From CAZBNB01 sp964493245 (GTDB taxonomy: Bacteria; Pseudomonadota; Gammaproteobacteria; Legionellales; Legionellaceae), in contig CAZBNB010000009.1 in the NCBI GenBank assembly GCA_964493245.1, positions 1-64,000 on the forward strand: DNA of 64,000 nt. Direction: 5' to 3'. The notes beneath the pieces were generated by a model that saw only the letters and a program-made list of their open reading frames with translations, searched no databases and was not told the origin of the DNA. The position numbers were made by a program, and so were the translations under genes. Below are positions 25,307 to 36,000 of this stretch, piece after piece (the stretch's first letter is position 1; each line of letters opens with the position of its first letter).

Positions 25307-25416
25307 TTTGAAGAAAATACATGCATTTTTAGACCTTATTAGGTCTAGTTAAGTCCTTTATGCTGAATTGATCTGAGCATGTTATGTTAATCCTCCGATA
25401 TTTTTTATTTGGAAGA

Positions 25417-28400
25417 TTAATTTTCTCCCGATGGCTTGGGTTTGATGGGAAAAGGGGTTGGGGTTGTATAGCTGTGATCTTCAGCCTCGTTAGATTGTTC
25501 ATGTTTTTCATCTGGTATTGAGGTTAGCAGTGCCTTTTTTTGACATTCTGCTCTTATGTCGCTGACGGCATGTTTTAAATCATGCTGTCTTTGTATTTGC
25601 CCTTGCGTAGATGCTTCTTTCGGTTGAATTTTTGGTGTGGGCACCGTAGATAATAATTTATTTGGACCACCAAAAACATAACTGATGCTCATCTGATTTC
25701 TATTAAATCGTATTTTAAATGATTGGTCCTTTTCAGGTAAAAATTCATTTTCTGATATTCGTACAAATCTTTTTTCTTGATCAAATTCTCTCAATATTAA
25801 GCTATCATCCCTAACCAATACCTTAATGTTATCATTGTAATCATTTTGATAATTTCCACTAAATATCTGGAGTGGTGCAACGAATTCCTGTTCTCGGGAA
25901 GGAGTATGTACCTTGTCAAACCAATCCAACCGTTTCTGTTTTGATTCGTCTTGTGGAGCTAATTCACAAGCTCTTTCGAAATAATGTCTTGCTTCTTCAG
26001 GTCTTCCTTCCGCTTCAGCAATTTTCCCAGAGATTGTTTCTTGCCATCCAGGTTCATCACTTTGAGTAAAGTGCAAATCTTCAAACAGTCCTCGTAAATA
26101 ACCAATAGGAGCCAAGTCAGGAGAACTGAATATTTGATTTGCGATGCTCATTCCATTTTCAGAGTTAGTAAAAAAGACCGCACCTTTTCTTTGTGTTACA
26201 TTGATGGCAACAAAAGCGCGTGTGTTCGGATTTGAACCAAATTGATACGCGAAGACTTCATCTTTATTTCTATAGATATGCCAACCTAACCCACATGATT
26301 CTGCAGAATGCTTGTCGATTGGCTCAAAGGCTTGCTTTATGATGGGATCATCCATATTTTCTATCCATGCGGCCATGAATTTAGAAAAATCTTCACCTGT
26401 CGTACTTAATGAAGAAGCGGCATTGAGGGGTGGATCACATACATAAATTGCCGTTGGCACCCCTAATTCAGTATGTACATCTACGATGTTATCATCAGTT
26501 ATTGGCGGTAAAAATGTAGTTCGTTCCATTCCTAAAGGCTTGAATACGTAATCTTGAGCCAAAGTTTCTAAATCTTTTCCCGTTTGAGTTTCGATGGCTC
26601 TTTGCAAATAAAGAAAAGATTCGCCGGAATAGGAGTATCCTTTACCGAGCTCAGAGGTTTCATTAAATTTGAGTGTTGTTGATGGGGTTGGTCCAAAATT
26701 AGGCAGACCAGTTGTATGTGATAAAACGTGTCGGGCTGTTAATTCTTTAGCCTTTTGTGGATATTGACCATCCATTAAGAATTTTTCATAGGGCAGAATA
26801 TCATGTAATGGTTTATCCAAATCAAAATGAATATCTGGAGTATGGCCAGCGTTTGATGTAATGGCGAAAATAGTTTTTTTAAAGTCAGTATCTATTATTT
26901 TTTGTTCTAAGTTGGTTAAATCAATATGCTCTGGCAAATACGCGACTTGCTCCATTCCCTTTACAAAATAGGCCTTAGGATTTTCACTTAAATAAATGGT
27001 GCCTTCTTTTGCGCTATTCATATCATCAAGTGCTGACATTAATTCGAAATTATACTCGCGCTTAGCGAGCTGTAGCACTAAATAAGTAAACATAATTTTG
27101 CTGAGAGAAGATGCTGGAAATTGAGTGCGATCATCTACTGCGTTTGTTTTAGAATCAGTAGCTTGAGCGTTTTTTTTACCAACAGCGATAGACGCTCTTA
27201 CAACGTTGTTTTCTTCTTGCGTTTCTACGTGAGCGTAACTCACTGCCGGGATATGACCCATGTCAGCTATGCTTTGTAATGTACTTACAGAGTGGGATGG
27301 TGTTTCCGTTTCTATCTGGCGTTTTTCAGAAATTGTTTCTCTTGTTTCATATGCCATTTTTTGTATGTCTGGTTTTAAAATAGTGGGGTTTAATCCATGA
27401 AAGTCTGTATGGTCTAATTCTTCTGGATTACGAGCAAACCCGTAAGTTGCGCAGAAATAATCTAAAGCGGGTTCAAGTGTTTGAGGTAAAACTGATTCTG
27501 CAAGAACGTGTCCATTATGTGAATTAGACAAGTAGACGCCTCCTGTTACTGCATGACCACTCGAATCGAGCTCAATACCGAAACCTGAGCGCCATTCGTC
27601 CATATCTCCTGTATGATATGCGGCAATAATTTGCCCTCTGTCATCTTGCACTAAACCAACCCCTAAACCCCAGGTGACGTGTGCTTTGTTTTGTTCACTT
27701 AGGTGAACCTCAGAGACTAAGCATTTATCTGATTGAGGCATATAGTCATCATGCATAGAGTATTCGGGGTGAACTGGCCTAAAGGCATAATTTAATGAGT
27801 CATCATTTGCCCAGTTATGAATAAATGTCATGTAATCTTCAGCAGTTGTTATTAAACTATTGGCGGCTTTTGGTTCACTTCCGTACGAAGTGTGCTGTAG
27901 ATGCATTGGAGAGAATATATTTTCTTGTGCTAAAACTCCTATGTTTGTTTCAGTTAGCTCCTCAATGGTATCTTGAAGACATTCAATACCAGGGCCTGAG
28001 TATGCATAGTGTGTTCCAGGCTCAAATTGAAATTTAAAAGGTATCGTATCTACTATTTGCAATCCTGTTCTGTGCGATAAAACCAATTCTGCATCGATTT
28101 TTTTCGCATATCCTATAGCTTGCTCCAGTTGAGATAAGGATAAAGTATGGCCAGCTTTTGACGTGATAGCTAGAATAGTTTTTTGAAAATCAGGATTATT
28201 TAATTTTTCTTTTAAATTGCTTAAATCGATGTTTTCAGGTAAAGGTGTAGCTTGTTTCATACCTTTTATAAAATATTCTTTAGGGTTTTCAGATAAATAA
28301 ATTTTTCCATCTTCTGCTTCAGCCACAATATCTGCCGACAAGGATGAAATCAAAGCGAATTCATAACTAAATTTTTTTAAAAATGGATTTTCATGATCGG

Positions 28401-28752
28401 GCAATTCTTCACCATTTTGATCGCGAAAAAGAGTATATAGGGGTGTTTGTAAATCAAATGGATATTTAAATTTACCCGATCCTGGTTGGGCTTGCTCTGC
28501 TTTATTGAGTTCAATAAGTTTTAATACAAGATATGCAAAAACGGGCTTACTAAGAGAGGCTGCGCCAAATGTAGTTTCTGAGGTTACTACAGAAGGCTCA
28601 AGATCAGCTGTTTGACCTAAAGGAGTTGATGAAATAGTCTGATTTTGTAAGATAGCAATACTCGCTCCAGGAATTTTTACGTCTCTCATTCTTTCCTGTA
28701 CACCATGTGTGTTCGATGTGAATTCATGACGCTCTTCTGCTTTTTGATGCAT
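25417..28752 (-). CDS. tandem beta-lactamase/PBP-like serine hydrolase, 1111 residues
   Basis: Two class C beta-lactamase-like halves lie in one chain. Half 1 has SLSK (Ser66-Lys69), LSHRTGL, YSG (251-253) and HTG (380-382). Half 2 has SLSK (Ser549-Lys552), LSHTTGLP and YSG, but its HTG position reads QFG. Both have Gly where the family has Asn in YxN. Each half carries the same ~52-residue insert (152-203 and 587-638, starting IYLSENPK) between the SxxK helix and LSH. Then come a TPR-like pair (EEARHYFERACELAP), a small beta domain (~985-1055) and a Pro/Glu-rich tail. No signal peptide is visible. The acidic tail and Legionella context suggest a possible Dot/Icm effector; this is inference. 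Confidence 0.82.
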   Translation of the reverse strand: MHQKAEERHEFTSNTHGVQERMRDVKIPGASIAILQNQTISSTPLGQTADLEPSVVTSETTFGAASLSKPVFAYLVLKLIELNKAEQAQPGSGKFKYPFDLQTPLYTLFRDQNGEELPDHENPFLKKFSYEFALISSLSADIVAEAEDGKIYLSENPKEYFIKGMKQATPLPENIDLSNLKEKLNNPDFQKTILAITSKAGHTLSLSQLEQAIGYAKKIDAELVLSHRTGLQIVDTIPFKFQFEPGTHYAYSGPGIECLQDTIEELTETNIGVLAQENIFSPMHLQHTSYGSEPKAANSLITTAEDYMTFIHNWANDDSLNYAFRPVHPEYSMHDDYMPQSDKCLVSEVHLSEQNKAHVTWGLGVGLVQDDRGQIIAAYHTGDMDEWRSGFGIELDSSGHAVTGGVYLSNSHNGHVLAESVLPQTLEPALDYFCATYGFARNPEELDHTDFHGLNPTILKPDIQKMAYETRETISEKRQIETETPSHSVSTLQSIADMGHIPAVSYAHVETQEENNVVRASIAVGKKNAQATDSKTNAVDDRTQFPASSLSKIMFTYLVLQLAKREYNFELMSALDDMNSAKEGTIYLSENPKAYFVKGMEQVAYLPEHIDLTNLEQKIIDTDFKKTIFAITSNAGHTPDIHFDLDKPLHDILPYEKFLMDGQYPQKAKELTARHVLSHTTGLPNFGPTPSTTLKFNETSELGKGYSYSGESFLYLQRAIETQTGKDLETLAQDYVFKPLGMERTTFLPPITDDNIVDVHTELGVPTAIYVCDPPLNAASSLSTTGEDFSKFMAAWIENMDDPIIKQAFEPIDKHSAESCGLGWHIYRNKDEVFAYQFGSNPNTRAFVAINVTQRKGAVFFTNSENGMSIANQIFSSPDLAPIGYLRGLFEDLHFTQSDEPGWQETISGKIAEAEGRPEEARHYFERACELAPQDESKQKRLDWFDKVHTPSREQEFVAPLQIFSGNYQNDYNDNIKVLVRDDSLILREFDQEKRFVRISENEFLPEKDQSFKIRFNRNQMSISYVFGGPNKLLSTVPTPKIQPKEASTQGQIQRQHDLKHAVSDIRAECQKKALLTSIPDEKHEQSNEAEDHSYTTPTPFPIKPKPSGEN

Positions 28753-28883
28753 ACCCAGCTTATTTAAATCGATTTCTAAGGATATTGTGATTATAGCAAA
28801 GATATGATGACTCTATTTAAAATATGCTTCTTGAGGTTTAGTGTAATAAAATGGAAAAAAACCTGTTTATATTAAGGAGAGCT

Positions 28884-29618
28884 ATGACATCAAAATCAGC
28901 CAAAGAAATTCTGGCGTATGTTAGAAAAGGTGATTTTGCTCATCCTGGTGAAATTGATGCGATCGAAATGGCTTTAAAACCTATTTCCAAAAATAAAACT
29001 CAATTGATATTAGATGTGGGTAGTGGCTTGGGTGGTACAGCCCATTATGTGCAAATGCATGGATGGGGTAAAGTTACTGGTTTGGATTTGGATGATGAAT
29101 TAATTCAATATGCAACACTAAATTATCCAGACACAGATTTTATCTGCAGTGATATTTTGCATGCTCATGAGCATATTTCGGAAAAATTTGATCTAATTTA
29201 TAGCTTTAGCGCATTTTTTTGTTTTAAATCACAGCTTCAGGCTTTGAAGCAAATGTCATATTTTTCTAAACCACAAACTAATCTTGTGATTTTTGATTAC
29301 TCTCGTTTTTCGAAAGAGGCTTATCAATCACCATTTCCTTGGTCTAAGACTGCGTCTCGGTTTTGTCCTATTTATTTGCCAGAATTTGAGCAATGGTTAT
29401 TGGATACTGGTTGGCGCTTAAAAACAACAATGGATATCAGTATACATTTTGAAAACTGGTATACTAAATTGCTTCAATCGTTTGAGGAAAAACGAGAAGA
29501 AATTTTAAGTCGGTTTGATGATGTATTTGATAAAATGATGATTGGCTATCATCAGCTGCTCATGGATATTAAATCACATCAAATTGGCGGAATAATTGTT
29601 TATGCAGAGAGAATTTAA
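28884..29618 (+). CDS. class I SAM-dependent methyltransferase
   Basis: 244 residues. LILDVGSGLGGTAHYVQ (~42-58) is motif I, VTGLDLDDELIQYA motif II and FDLIYSFSAFFCF the motif IV region, as in small-molecule or lipid methyltransferases. ATG 28884 is preferred because AAGGAG stands four to five bases before it; an ATG at 28851 would add eleven residues without a comparable site. The acceptor is unknown. It starts a rightward group followed after about 14 bp by an amino-acid racemase and two D-Ala-D-Ala dipeptidase-type genes, and the four may form one operon. Confidence 0.85.
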   Translation: MTSKSAKEILAYVRKGDFAHPGEIDAIEMALKPISKNKTQLILDVGSGLGGTAHYVQMHGWGKVTGLDLDDELIQYATLNYPDTDFICSDILHAHEHISEKFDLIYSFSAFFCFKSQLQALKQMSYFSKPQTNLVIFDYSRFSKEAYQSPFPWSKTASRFCPIYLPEFEQWLLDTGWRLKTTMDISIHFENWYTKLLQSFEEKREEILSRFDDVFDKMMIGYHQLLMDIKSHQIGGIIVYAERI

Positions 29619-29632
29619 TACGGTGGTTGAGC

Positions 29633-30322
29633 ATGAAAAATCTGGGAATAATCGGTGGTGTTAGCTGGGAGTCTACGGCGGTATATTACAAGCTCATCAA
29701 TGAGCACATTAAAGAGCAATTAGGTGGCTTACATTCTGCACCAATTATTTTGTTTAGCATGAACTATCAAGAGTTGGTTGATTATAAGAACAAAGACCAG
29801 TGGAATAAAATCTCCGACAAGCTATGCGAAACCGCAATTCAACTTGAGCAGGCTGGGGCCGATTCTGTTATTTTATGCTGCAATACCTTACATAAAGTCG
29901 CTGCAGATATCGAGCAATCAATTACGATTCCATTTTTGCATATCGTTGATGCAGCTGGTTTTCGTTTGAAAAAAGAAAATATTCAGAGAATTGGTTTGTT
30001 GGGTACACAATTCACATTAGAAGATGGGTTTTATAATGCGCGCTTGATGGAAAAATTTCAAATCGATGTGATTTTACCGGATAAAAGTTCGCGAATGACA
30101 CTTGACTCTATCATTTACAATGAACTTTGTGCGGGGGTTTTTTCTGAAAAATCAAAACAAATTTTGATGACAATGATGGATGGGCTCGTTGAACAGGGCG
30201 CGCAAGCTATTTTATTAGGTTGCACAGAATTAGGGATGTTGGTTGACTCGGACGCGTATCGAGTTCCAATTTTTGATACCACGATACTGCATGCTGAATT
30301 AGCAACTTCATGGGTGATATAA
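29633..30322 (+). CDS. aspartate/glutamate racemase family protein
   Basis: 229 residues. The start LGIIGGVSWESTAVYYKLINE is the amino-acid racemase pattern. The two catalytic cysteines lie in ILCCNTLHK (~81) and LLGCTELGML (~195). The family interconverts L- and D-Asp or Glu without cofactor by two-base chemistry; the GGVSWEST variant is common in broad-specificity racemases. ATG 29633 is used in preference to the TTG at 29627. It overlaps the start of the downstream VanX-type gene by 13 nt, which ties D-amino-acid production to peptide cleavage in one transcript. Confidence 0.88.
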   Translation: MKNLGIIGGVSWESTAVYYKLINEHIKEQLGGLHSAPIILFSMNYQELVDYKNKDQWNKISDKLCETAIQLEQAGADSVILCCNTLHKVAADIEQSITIPFLHIVDAAGFRLKKENIQRIGLLGTQFTLEDGFYNARLMEKFQIDVILPDKSSRMTLDSIIYNELCAGVFSEKSKQILMTMMDGLVEQGAQAILLGCTELGMLVDSDAYRVPIFDTTILHAELATSWVI

Positions 30323-31086
30323 AGGTGAAAAAACGATGGTTGAGTTTGATATGTGGAGGATTGATGTTGTCATTCGAAGTGTTGGCAGGTGTTACTTTGA
30401 TTAGCGACCCTAAAGTGTTAGCAATTCCGATTCATGAGAACCATGATTCTTGGGTTGATTTGAGAAAGCAGAAGACGATTGTATATGGCCCTTCGCCTGA
30501 AGTCCCCAATAATCAAGATTACTTCTATTTACGAAAAACCGTTTATGACAAATTGAAGCTTGCACAAAGCAAGCTGCCCAAAGGATATCATTTCTGTTTA
30601 TATGAAGGATATCGCAGCCTTGCATTGCAAAAAATGATTTTTGATAAGCAATACGCGAACATAAAACAAAGACATCCTGACTGGCCGGAAAAAGATACTT
30701 TCTTGGAAACAACTAAACTGGTTTCGCCAGTGATTAACCCAGATAAAACACACAATATTCCACCTCATTCAACAGGGGCGGCGATTGATGTATATTTGCT
30801 TGATGATGAAGGACAAGTGGTTGATATGGGCATTCATCCTAAAGATTGGATGCTAGATAAGGACGGTCAATTATCATTAACAGATTCTAACGCGATTTCT
30901 GAGGCTGCTATAATACACCGTAACATCATGAGTGATGTCTTATCTGCCGTTGAATTTGTGAACTATCCAACGGAATACTGGCATTGGTCTTATGGCGATC
31001 GTTATTGGGCCTATGTCAAACACCATACACATGCGATATATGGTAATACCAACTCACCAACAACGGAAATAATGGATGGAAGATAG
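30310..31086 (+). CDS. exported D-alanyl-D-alanine dipeptidase (VanX/DdpX family)
   Basis: 258 residues. An N-terminal signal peptide (KKRWLSLICGGLMLSFEVLAG) implies the periplasm. The M15D zinc site is visible: PPHSTGAAIDVYL (His ~154, Asp ~161) and EYWHWSYGDRYWA (Glu ~223 as base, His ~226 as ligand). YEGYRSLALQ is the family substrate-site Arg region. It should cleave D-Ala-D-Ala or related dipeptides. The ATG lies inside the end of the racemase gene; a GTG at 30325 is an alternative start. It overlaps the next dipeptidase gene by 11 nt. Confidence 0.88.
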   Translation: MGDIKVKKRWLSLICGGLMLSFEVLAGVTLISDPKVLAIPIHENHDSWVDLRKQKTIVYGPSPEVPNNQDYFYLRKTVYDKLKLAQSKLPKGYHFCLYEGYRSLALQKMIFDKQYANIKQRHPDWPEKDTFLETTKLVSPVINPDKTHNIPPHSTGAAIDVYLLDDEGQVVDMGIHPKDWMLDKDGQLSLTDSNAISEAAIIHRNIMSDVLSAVEFVNYPTEYWHWSYGDRYWAYVKHHTHAIYGNTNSPTTEIMDGR

Positions 31087-31774
31087 TAAAACAAAACTTG
31101 CGCTGTCCATATTATGTGACGTGATTGCGCTCAGTAAAAAACGCTGCTTGTCCCCGATACAGGGTCGATTGGCTTATGCGGGACATGAAAACTTTATTGG
31201 TCGTGTCATTGATGGTTATTCAGAGGAAGCAGATGATATTTGTTTACTCAGTAAAGAGGCTGCATCTGCATTATGTGATGTTCAAAGTGAGTTGAATCAA
31301 TCCGATTTAGGTTTATATATTTTTGATGCTTATCGTCCTCTGCGCGCTGTAAAGGATTTCGCCTGCTGGTACCATTCGCCTGTCGTGAATGAGTATGAAC
31401 GAACTCGTCATCAGATTCATTATCCTCATCTTCAGAAGACAGTTTTAGTCGAAAAAGGTTATGCACCCGATACCACATCTCGTCATAATTTTGGTCATGC
31501 TGTTGATTTAACACTGATTCGTTTGTCAGATTTATCTTTTCTGGATATGGGCGCTTGCTTTGATTATTTTGATGAAGTGTCACATGAAACGGCAACCATC
31601 GAGCAAATTGGAGTGGACGCTTATCAAAATCGCCAACGTTTAACGTGTGTTATGAAAAAATATGGTTTTATTCCGTACCCTTACGAATATTGGCATTTTG
31701 ATTATCAACACATTGAAGTTGATGAACCATTAGATATTTGTATTGATGCCTCCTTAAAAGGCTTAAATGCCTGA
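31076..31774 (+). CDS. D-alanyl-D-alanine dipeptidase (VanX/DdpX family), cytosolic
   Basis: 232 residues without a signal peptide. FDAYRPLRAVKDF, then SRHNFGHAVDLTL (zinc His and Asp) and PYEYWHFDY (Glu base, His ligand) define an M15D dipeptidase. VanX-type enzymes in this family hydrolyse D-Ala-D-Ala, either to remodel precursors in vancomycin resistance or to recycle D-alanine, as E. coli DdpX does in starvation. It overlaps the secreted paralogue by 11 nt, so one dipeptidase would act in the periplasm and one in the cytoplasm. The sequences differ enough that a recent duplication is unlikely. Confidence 0.88.
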   Translation: MEDSKTKLALSILCDVIALSKKRCLSPIQGRLAYAGHENFIGRVIDGYSEEADDICLLSKEAASALCDVQSELNQSDLGLYIFDAYRPLRAVKDFACWYHSPVVNEYERTRHQIHYPHLQKTVLVEKGYAPDTTSRHNFGHAVDLTLIRLSDLSFLDMGACFDYFDEVSHETATIEQIGVDAYQNRQRLTCVMKKYGFIPYPYEYWHFDYQHIEVDEPLDICIDASLKGLNA

Positions 31775-31855
31775 TTAAAAAATCAATGCCCGTTTTTAGG
31801 CGGCAATCTTTCATGGTGCTGGTATCGTTGTCTATTGATTAATGAGGGTATGGTT

Positions 31856-32239
31856 ATGAGAATACAATTTATTCCAAAAGATTATCAACATACCTCACCC
31901 GCAGAGGCAGAGGTAAGATTATTAATGAATAATCATTTGGGTGGCATGGCTCATTGTATATTGAAAAATGACAATATCTCTAAAGTCGTGTGTCATAAAA
32001 CGGTTAGTGAGTTTTGGCATGTGCTGTCAGGAGAAGGACGTATTTGGAGAAAATCACACAGTGAAGAAATAGTAACGCTATTAAAGAAAGGCGTTACCAT
32101 TGATATTGCTGTTGGAACTGCGTTTCAATATCGCAGCGACGAAGACGACTTGGTGTTTATCTGTGTAACAATGCCTCCATGGCCTGGTCACGATGAAGTT
32201 TTTTATCTTGAAAAAGGCGAATGGATTCCTTCACTATGA
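31856..32239 (+). CDS. cupin-fold protein
   Basis: 127 residues. The double-stranded beta-helix pattern is visible: VCHKTVSEFWHVLSGEGRIWRK, then VTIDIAVGTAFQYRSDEDDLVFICVTMPPWPG. The first His of the metal motif is likely H46/H53-like; the second cupin motif is degenerate (FQYRS), so metal binding is uncertain. Function is unknown; such small cupins may be sugar-nucleotide or signal-binding proteins. ATG 31856 is preferred since GAGGG lies seven bases before it. Its TGA overlaps an ATG of the ada gene (ATGA), implying co-translation. Confidence 0.75.
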   Translation: MRIQFIPKDYQHTSPAEAEVRLLMNNHLGGMAHCILKNDNISKVVCHKTVSEFWHVLSGEGRIWRKSHSEEIVTLLKKGVTIDIAVGTAFQYRSDEDDLVFICVTMPPWPGHDEVFYLEKGEWIPSL

Positions 32240-33015
32240 TAAACGATAAACAGGCACAAGATTATTATCGTGCGTTACTTACAAAAGACAGTCATTATGA
32301 AGGCATTTTTTATGTTGGGGTTAAAACAACTGGCGTATTTTGTCGACCGACCTGTCCTGCAAGAAAACCAAAATTTGAAAATTGTGAGTTCTTTGAATCA
32401 GCACAAGCAGCGCTTCTTGCATCTTTTCGGCCCTGTAAACGGTGTAAGCCACTTTCTCATCCGAATGAAGTATCTGATTTAGTACGATTTTTAGTGGATG
32501 CTGTCGAAAAAGAGCCTTGTCGGCGCTGGAAAACAGCTGATTTTAATGCGTTATCGATTGATGAATCAACGGCGAGAAGACAATTTAAAAAACGTTTTGG
32601 TATGACGTTTGTTAGCTTTGCTCGCGCAAGACGAATGGGTGAAGCGATGAAAGAAATTCGGCAGGGGAGTTCTGTGATTGAGGCGCAATTAGAAGCGGGG
32701 TTTGAATCCGGTAGTGGATTTCGAGACGCTTTTTCAAAAATTTTTGGTAATGCTCCAGTCAGAGCACATCAACAAACAACAGTTCTGCAAGCGGCATGGA
32801 TAGACACTGTTTTAGGTCCCATGATTGCAATTGCTGATGAAACAGTACTTTATTTATTGGAGTTTGTGACACGACGTGGTCTTGAAAAAGAAGTTGAACG
32901 TTTACGTTCGCGAGGATTTGCCATTGTTCCTGGGAGTACAGCACCGATTTACTCAATTACAGGGGTTCTAGCCCGGAACCGGCAAAATTTCCGGACTGTT
33001 TTTGTTCACCATTGA
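32236..33015 (+). pseudogene. ada: ada, truncated by the transposon
   Basis: The N-terminal Ada zinc domain is present: VKTTGVFCRPTCPARKP...NCEFF...FRPCKRCKP, with the methylphosphotriester-accepting Cys and its ligands. The AraC-type DNA-binding part (RQFKKRFGMTFVSFARARR...AGFESGSGFRDAFSKIFG) follows. Only the start of the O6-methylguanine methyltransferase domain remains. Real Ada sequence stops at 32961, where the Tn3-family inverted repeat begins, and the last 17 codons are transposon DNA. The active-site PCHR segment is lost, so damage reversal at O6-methylguanine cannot occur. ATG 32236 overlaps the cupin stop; ATG 32221 is an alternative. Confidence 0.85.
32962..32996. repeat. left terminal inverted repeat (IRL)
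   Basis: 35 nt beginning GGGGTTCTAGCCCGGAACCG and ending TTTCCGGAC. It pairs with 48497-48531 with two mismatches. The tnpA stop codon lies inside it, as is common in the Tn3 family. Confidence 0.93.
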
Positions 33016-36000
33016 TTTTTTTGAATCACCAAGGAAAACATTGTTGATTATTGTATCAAGGTCAATGATTTTATCACCTGCAAAAATAAAGTGCCCCTGA
33101 AAATGAATGTGTTGCCAAGCCACCGGTGAAATTTTCTTCAATCTAGCCAAGGCCTTCTGATTACCCTCTGCTTCATATTTTAATTTGAGTTTGGATAGTA
33201 TCGCTGAATTGTAATGGATAATGGCGTTAGCGATAAGTCTTGCACATTGATTACTGATTTCAATTTCACGATCGCCTCGGCCTGAGAGCTGCTTTTTTCC
33301 ATAAGCGGTTGCAATGGCCGATCGTAATTGGTGATACGATTCAACACGGTTTTGAGAGCGATGTACATCCCGTTGTAGTTTTCTGTCTTGTAGGTATTTT
33401 AAGGTATAAATACTTCGCACCAATTTATCATATTCGAATATTGCCTTTCTGGTTCGGTTTGAGGTCGTGTAAGTGCACAGTTTTTTCATCAGAATGCTCT
33501 GTGAAATTTCTTTAAGACCCAAAGCCCTAATGATAAGCTCAATGTTTGGCCATTCATCTTCAATAAGTTGGCGGTCAATTGTACCAGCGGGTTTGATCAG
33601 CCATTCATTATACTGAACGAGATCTCCGCCACAATACAGATGTTTTCGTTGTGTTTGTAAATTGGTAAATCGGGGACATAATTTGCCGCCGAACCAATCC
33701 ATCATGGCAAAATTAGCCTTGTTAATCACATGCATGTCACCAGTAATGGCATCAGGCATAATGTTACTTGTGTTGTTGTACCAGATATCAAAAGCGAAGT
33801 AGCTTTCATGCTCGTGAGCCCCAATCAACTCTGTTTGCAGAGGGATATGATTAACCAACAGAGTATATGCGACAACGCCTTTTCCTTTTTTAAAGTATTT
33901 TTTGGAGCGTCTTGCTTTAAGCGTTGGTCTTGCCACTTCAAATTTTTGGCCATCCACACCACCGTACAGAATAGCCATATCCAATGAGTAATAAGGAAAG
34001 ATCGGCATTTTTGCAATGTCATCGCCGATGAGGTCATTCGCTTTTTTTAATGTTTGCAATCTCACGCGAGACTGATAAATATTAAGCAGACTATCATAAG
34101 GAATGTCTGAAATTTCAGACATATTGAGATTGCCGTTATTGAACGCTTGAGCAATAATAACCGCGTTTAAGCAATTTTCATCTACATGTTGTTTAGCATA
34201 TCGTGGTTGTATATGGGTAAAAGCAGATGAATATCGGCTCTGTTCATTAACAAATCGAATGACATCCGTAATGTCACATAATGGCAATTGCTCATAGAAG
34301 CGGTACTGAGCCTCTTCATCACACGCTGCTTTGGATTTTTTTAAATGAAGGGTTTGAGTTTTTTCATCATAAAACAGGTGCTTGAGCTTACCTTGAGTAA
34401 AATCGTTATTGAATCGCATCCACTCTGCATGTAGCTCCGCGATACGTTCATCCAATAATTTTTTGATTGGATATCTTAATGCGGGAATATCCAATGGCTG
34501 AACTAATGCACCTTTTTCGTTTGCAGAGCTAATCTCTTGTTGTAATGAGCGATGATGGATACTATCTGATAGGTAGAGCTCACCAGCTTTGAGTCGTTTC
34601 TTCATTTGGCGATAGATCCAAAATTCGTAGCGATCACCATGAAATTTTTGCTCATCTTTATTATTGGTGTCAAACAAGTATGGTTGTAACCGCTTAGGCC
34701 TAGTTTTCTCAGGGCAGTCAGTGACCGGATATTTGTTGATGGTTTTGTCTGTGTCAAATATGTCTTTAAGCCAAGTGATTGCAGCAAGCCACGGGCTATC
34801 AGGCGCTGTACTTGAAAAATCAATGGCCATCATTAATGGACGTAATTGTAGTTTGTATCGATGAAAGTGTTTATCAATCATTTTCCATTGAAAATCGATT
34901 GCTTTAAGTTCTTTTCCATCATCCAGTGACACTGTATTGCGCAACTCATCTTCGGGCATGATGGTAAATGCGGTTTTCCGCACTTCACCAAAAGTAACTT
35001 CATTTGATAATTCAGGCGTTACAAATAGGCGTGCTAACTGTTTCATAACTGATAACTCGGATTGTTTGCTTATCGCATACTCTGAATATGCTTCTTGTGC
35101 TTTTTCTTTGATTTCACCTTCAAACTGTTTAAGGTGAATGAAAAAAGACTCCATTAAATTATCATTGAGATGAAGATAGCGCTGCTGGATATAACACAGC
35201 AGATATAAATTGGTTTGCTCGGATTTCAGCTCTTTTCGCAAATCGTAGGTAGTGTAGTAATCAATAAGGCTCGCATAATATTGAATATTTTGATGAGAGA
35301 GATTGAGTTTAGGTAACAGTGATTGGGCCAACCGGTACAACGGTTTTATCGAAAGCATTTTATCACGTTCAGCGCTTATCATTCGTGATTTAAAATCTTT
35401 GGTATCATGTTTTAGATCCGCTAGTCCAGACAGTGTCTCGTTTTCTTTTTCAAACAGTAATTTTTTCAAATCCGTCTTATTTGCTTCCGTGAGCGACTCT
35501 TGAAGAATAACTCGTAAGCGATTGCGCTCAGTGTTCAAAGCACTTCTCACGATGAGTTGCAATGTTGAATACCCGGGCCGCATGATTTTCTTTTCCTGCA
35601 TAAACGCTAACAACTCGATAACGATAAATTGTGGACTGATATCTCGGCGCAAGATTTGCTTAGCCTTGTCGATAAGCAGCGGTTCGAATTCCTTTGACCA
35701 CATTTGATAACCAAAATGCGAAGCAATTGCATGACATTGTGAATAATACTGATGTTTTGTGATGGCCGCTGGGTGAAATAATTGCTCTGGAAAATATTCT
35801 TGCATGACAAAATTGATATCGTCTTGAACCTCAACCTCGTCCCAGTCAAATGAAAAGAACAGATGTTTGGCTTTGAAGTAACCTATTTGAATAGCGCAAT
35901 GAACTTGAGCGGCTAAATTGGCACGTCCCTTCATTAATATCTGCTCTTCTGCCGTGAGATTGAGGTAGTTCAAACGTTGAGCATCATCAAAATCAGGAAT

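Noticed and set aside
25331..25346. AGACCT-TATT-AGGTCT hairpin between convergent genes
   Set aside because: Short stem without a following T-run on either strand, so not called as a terminator.
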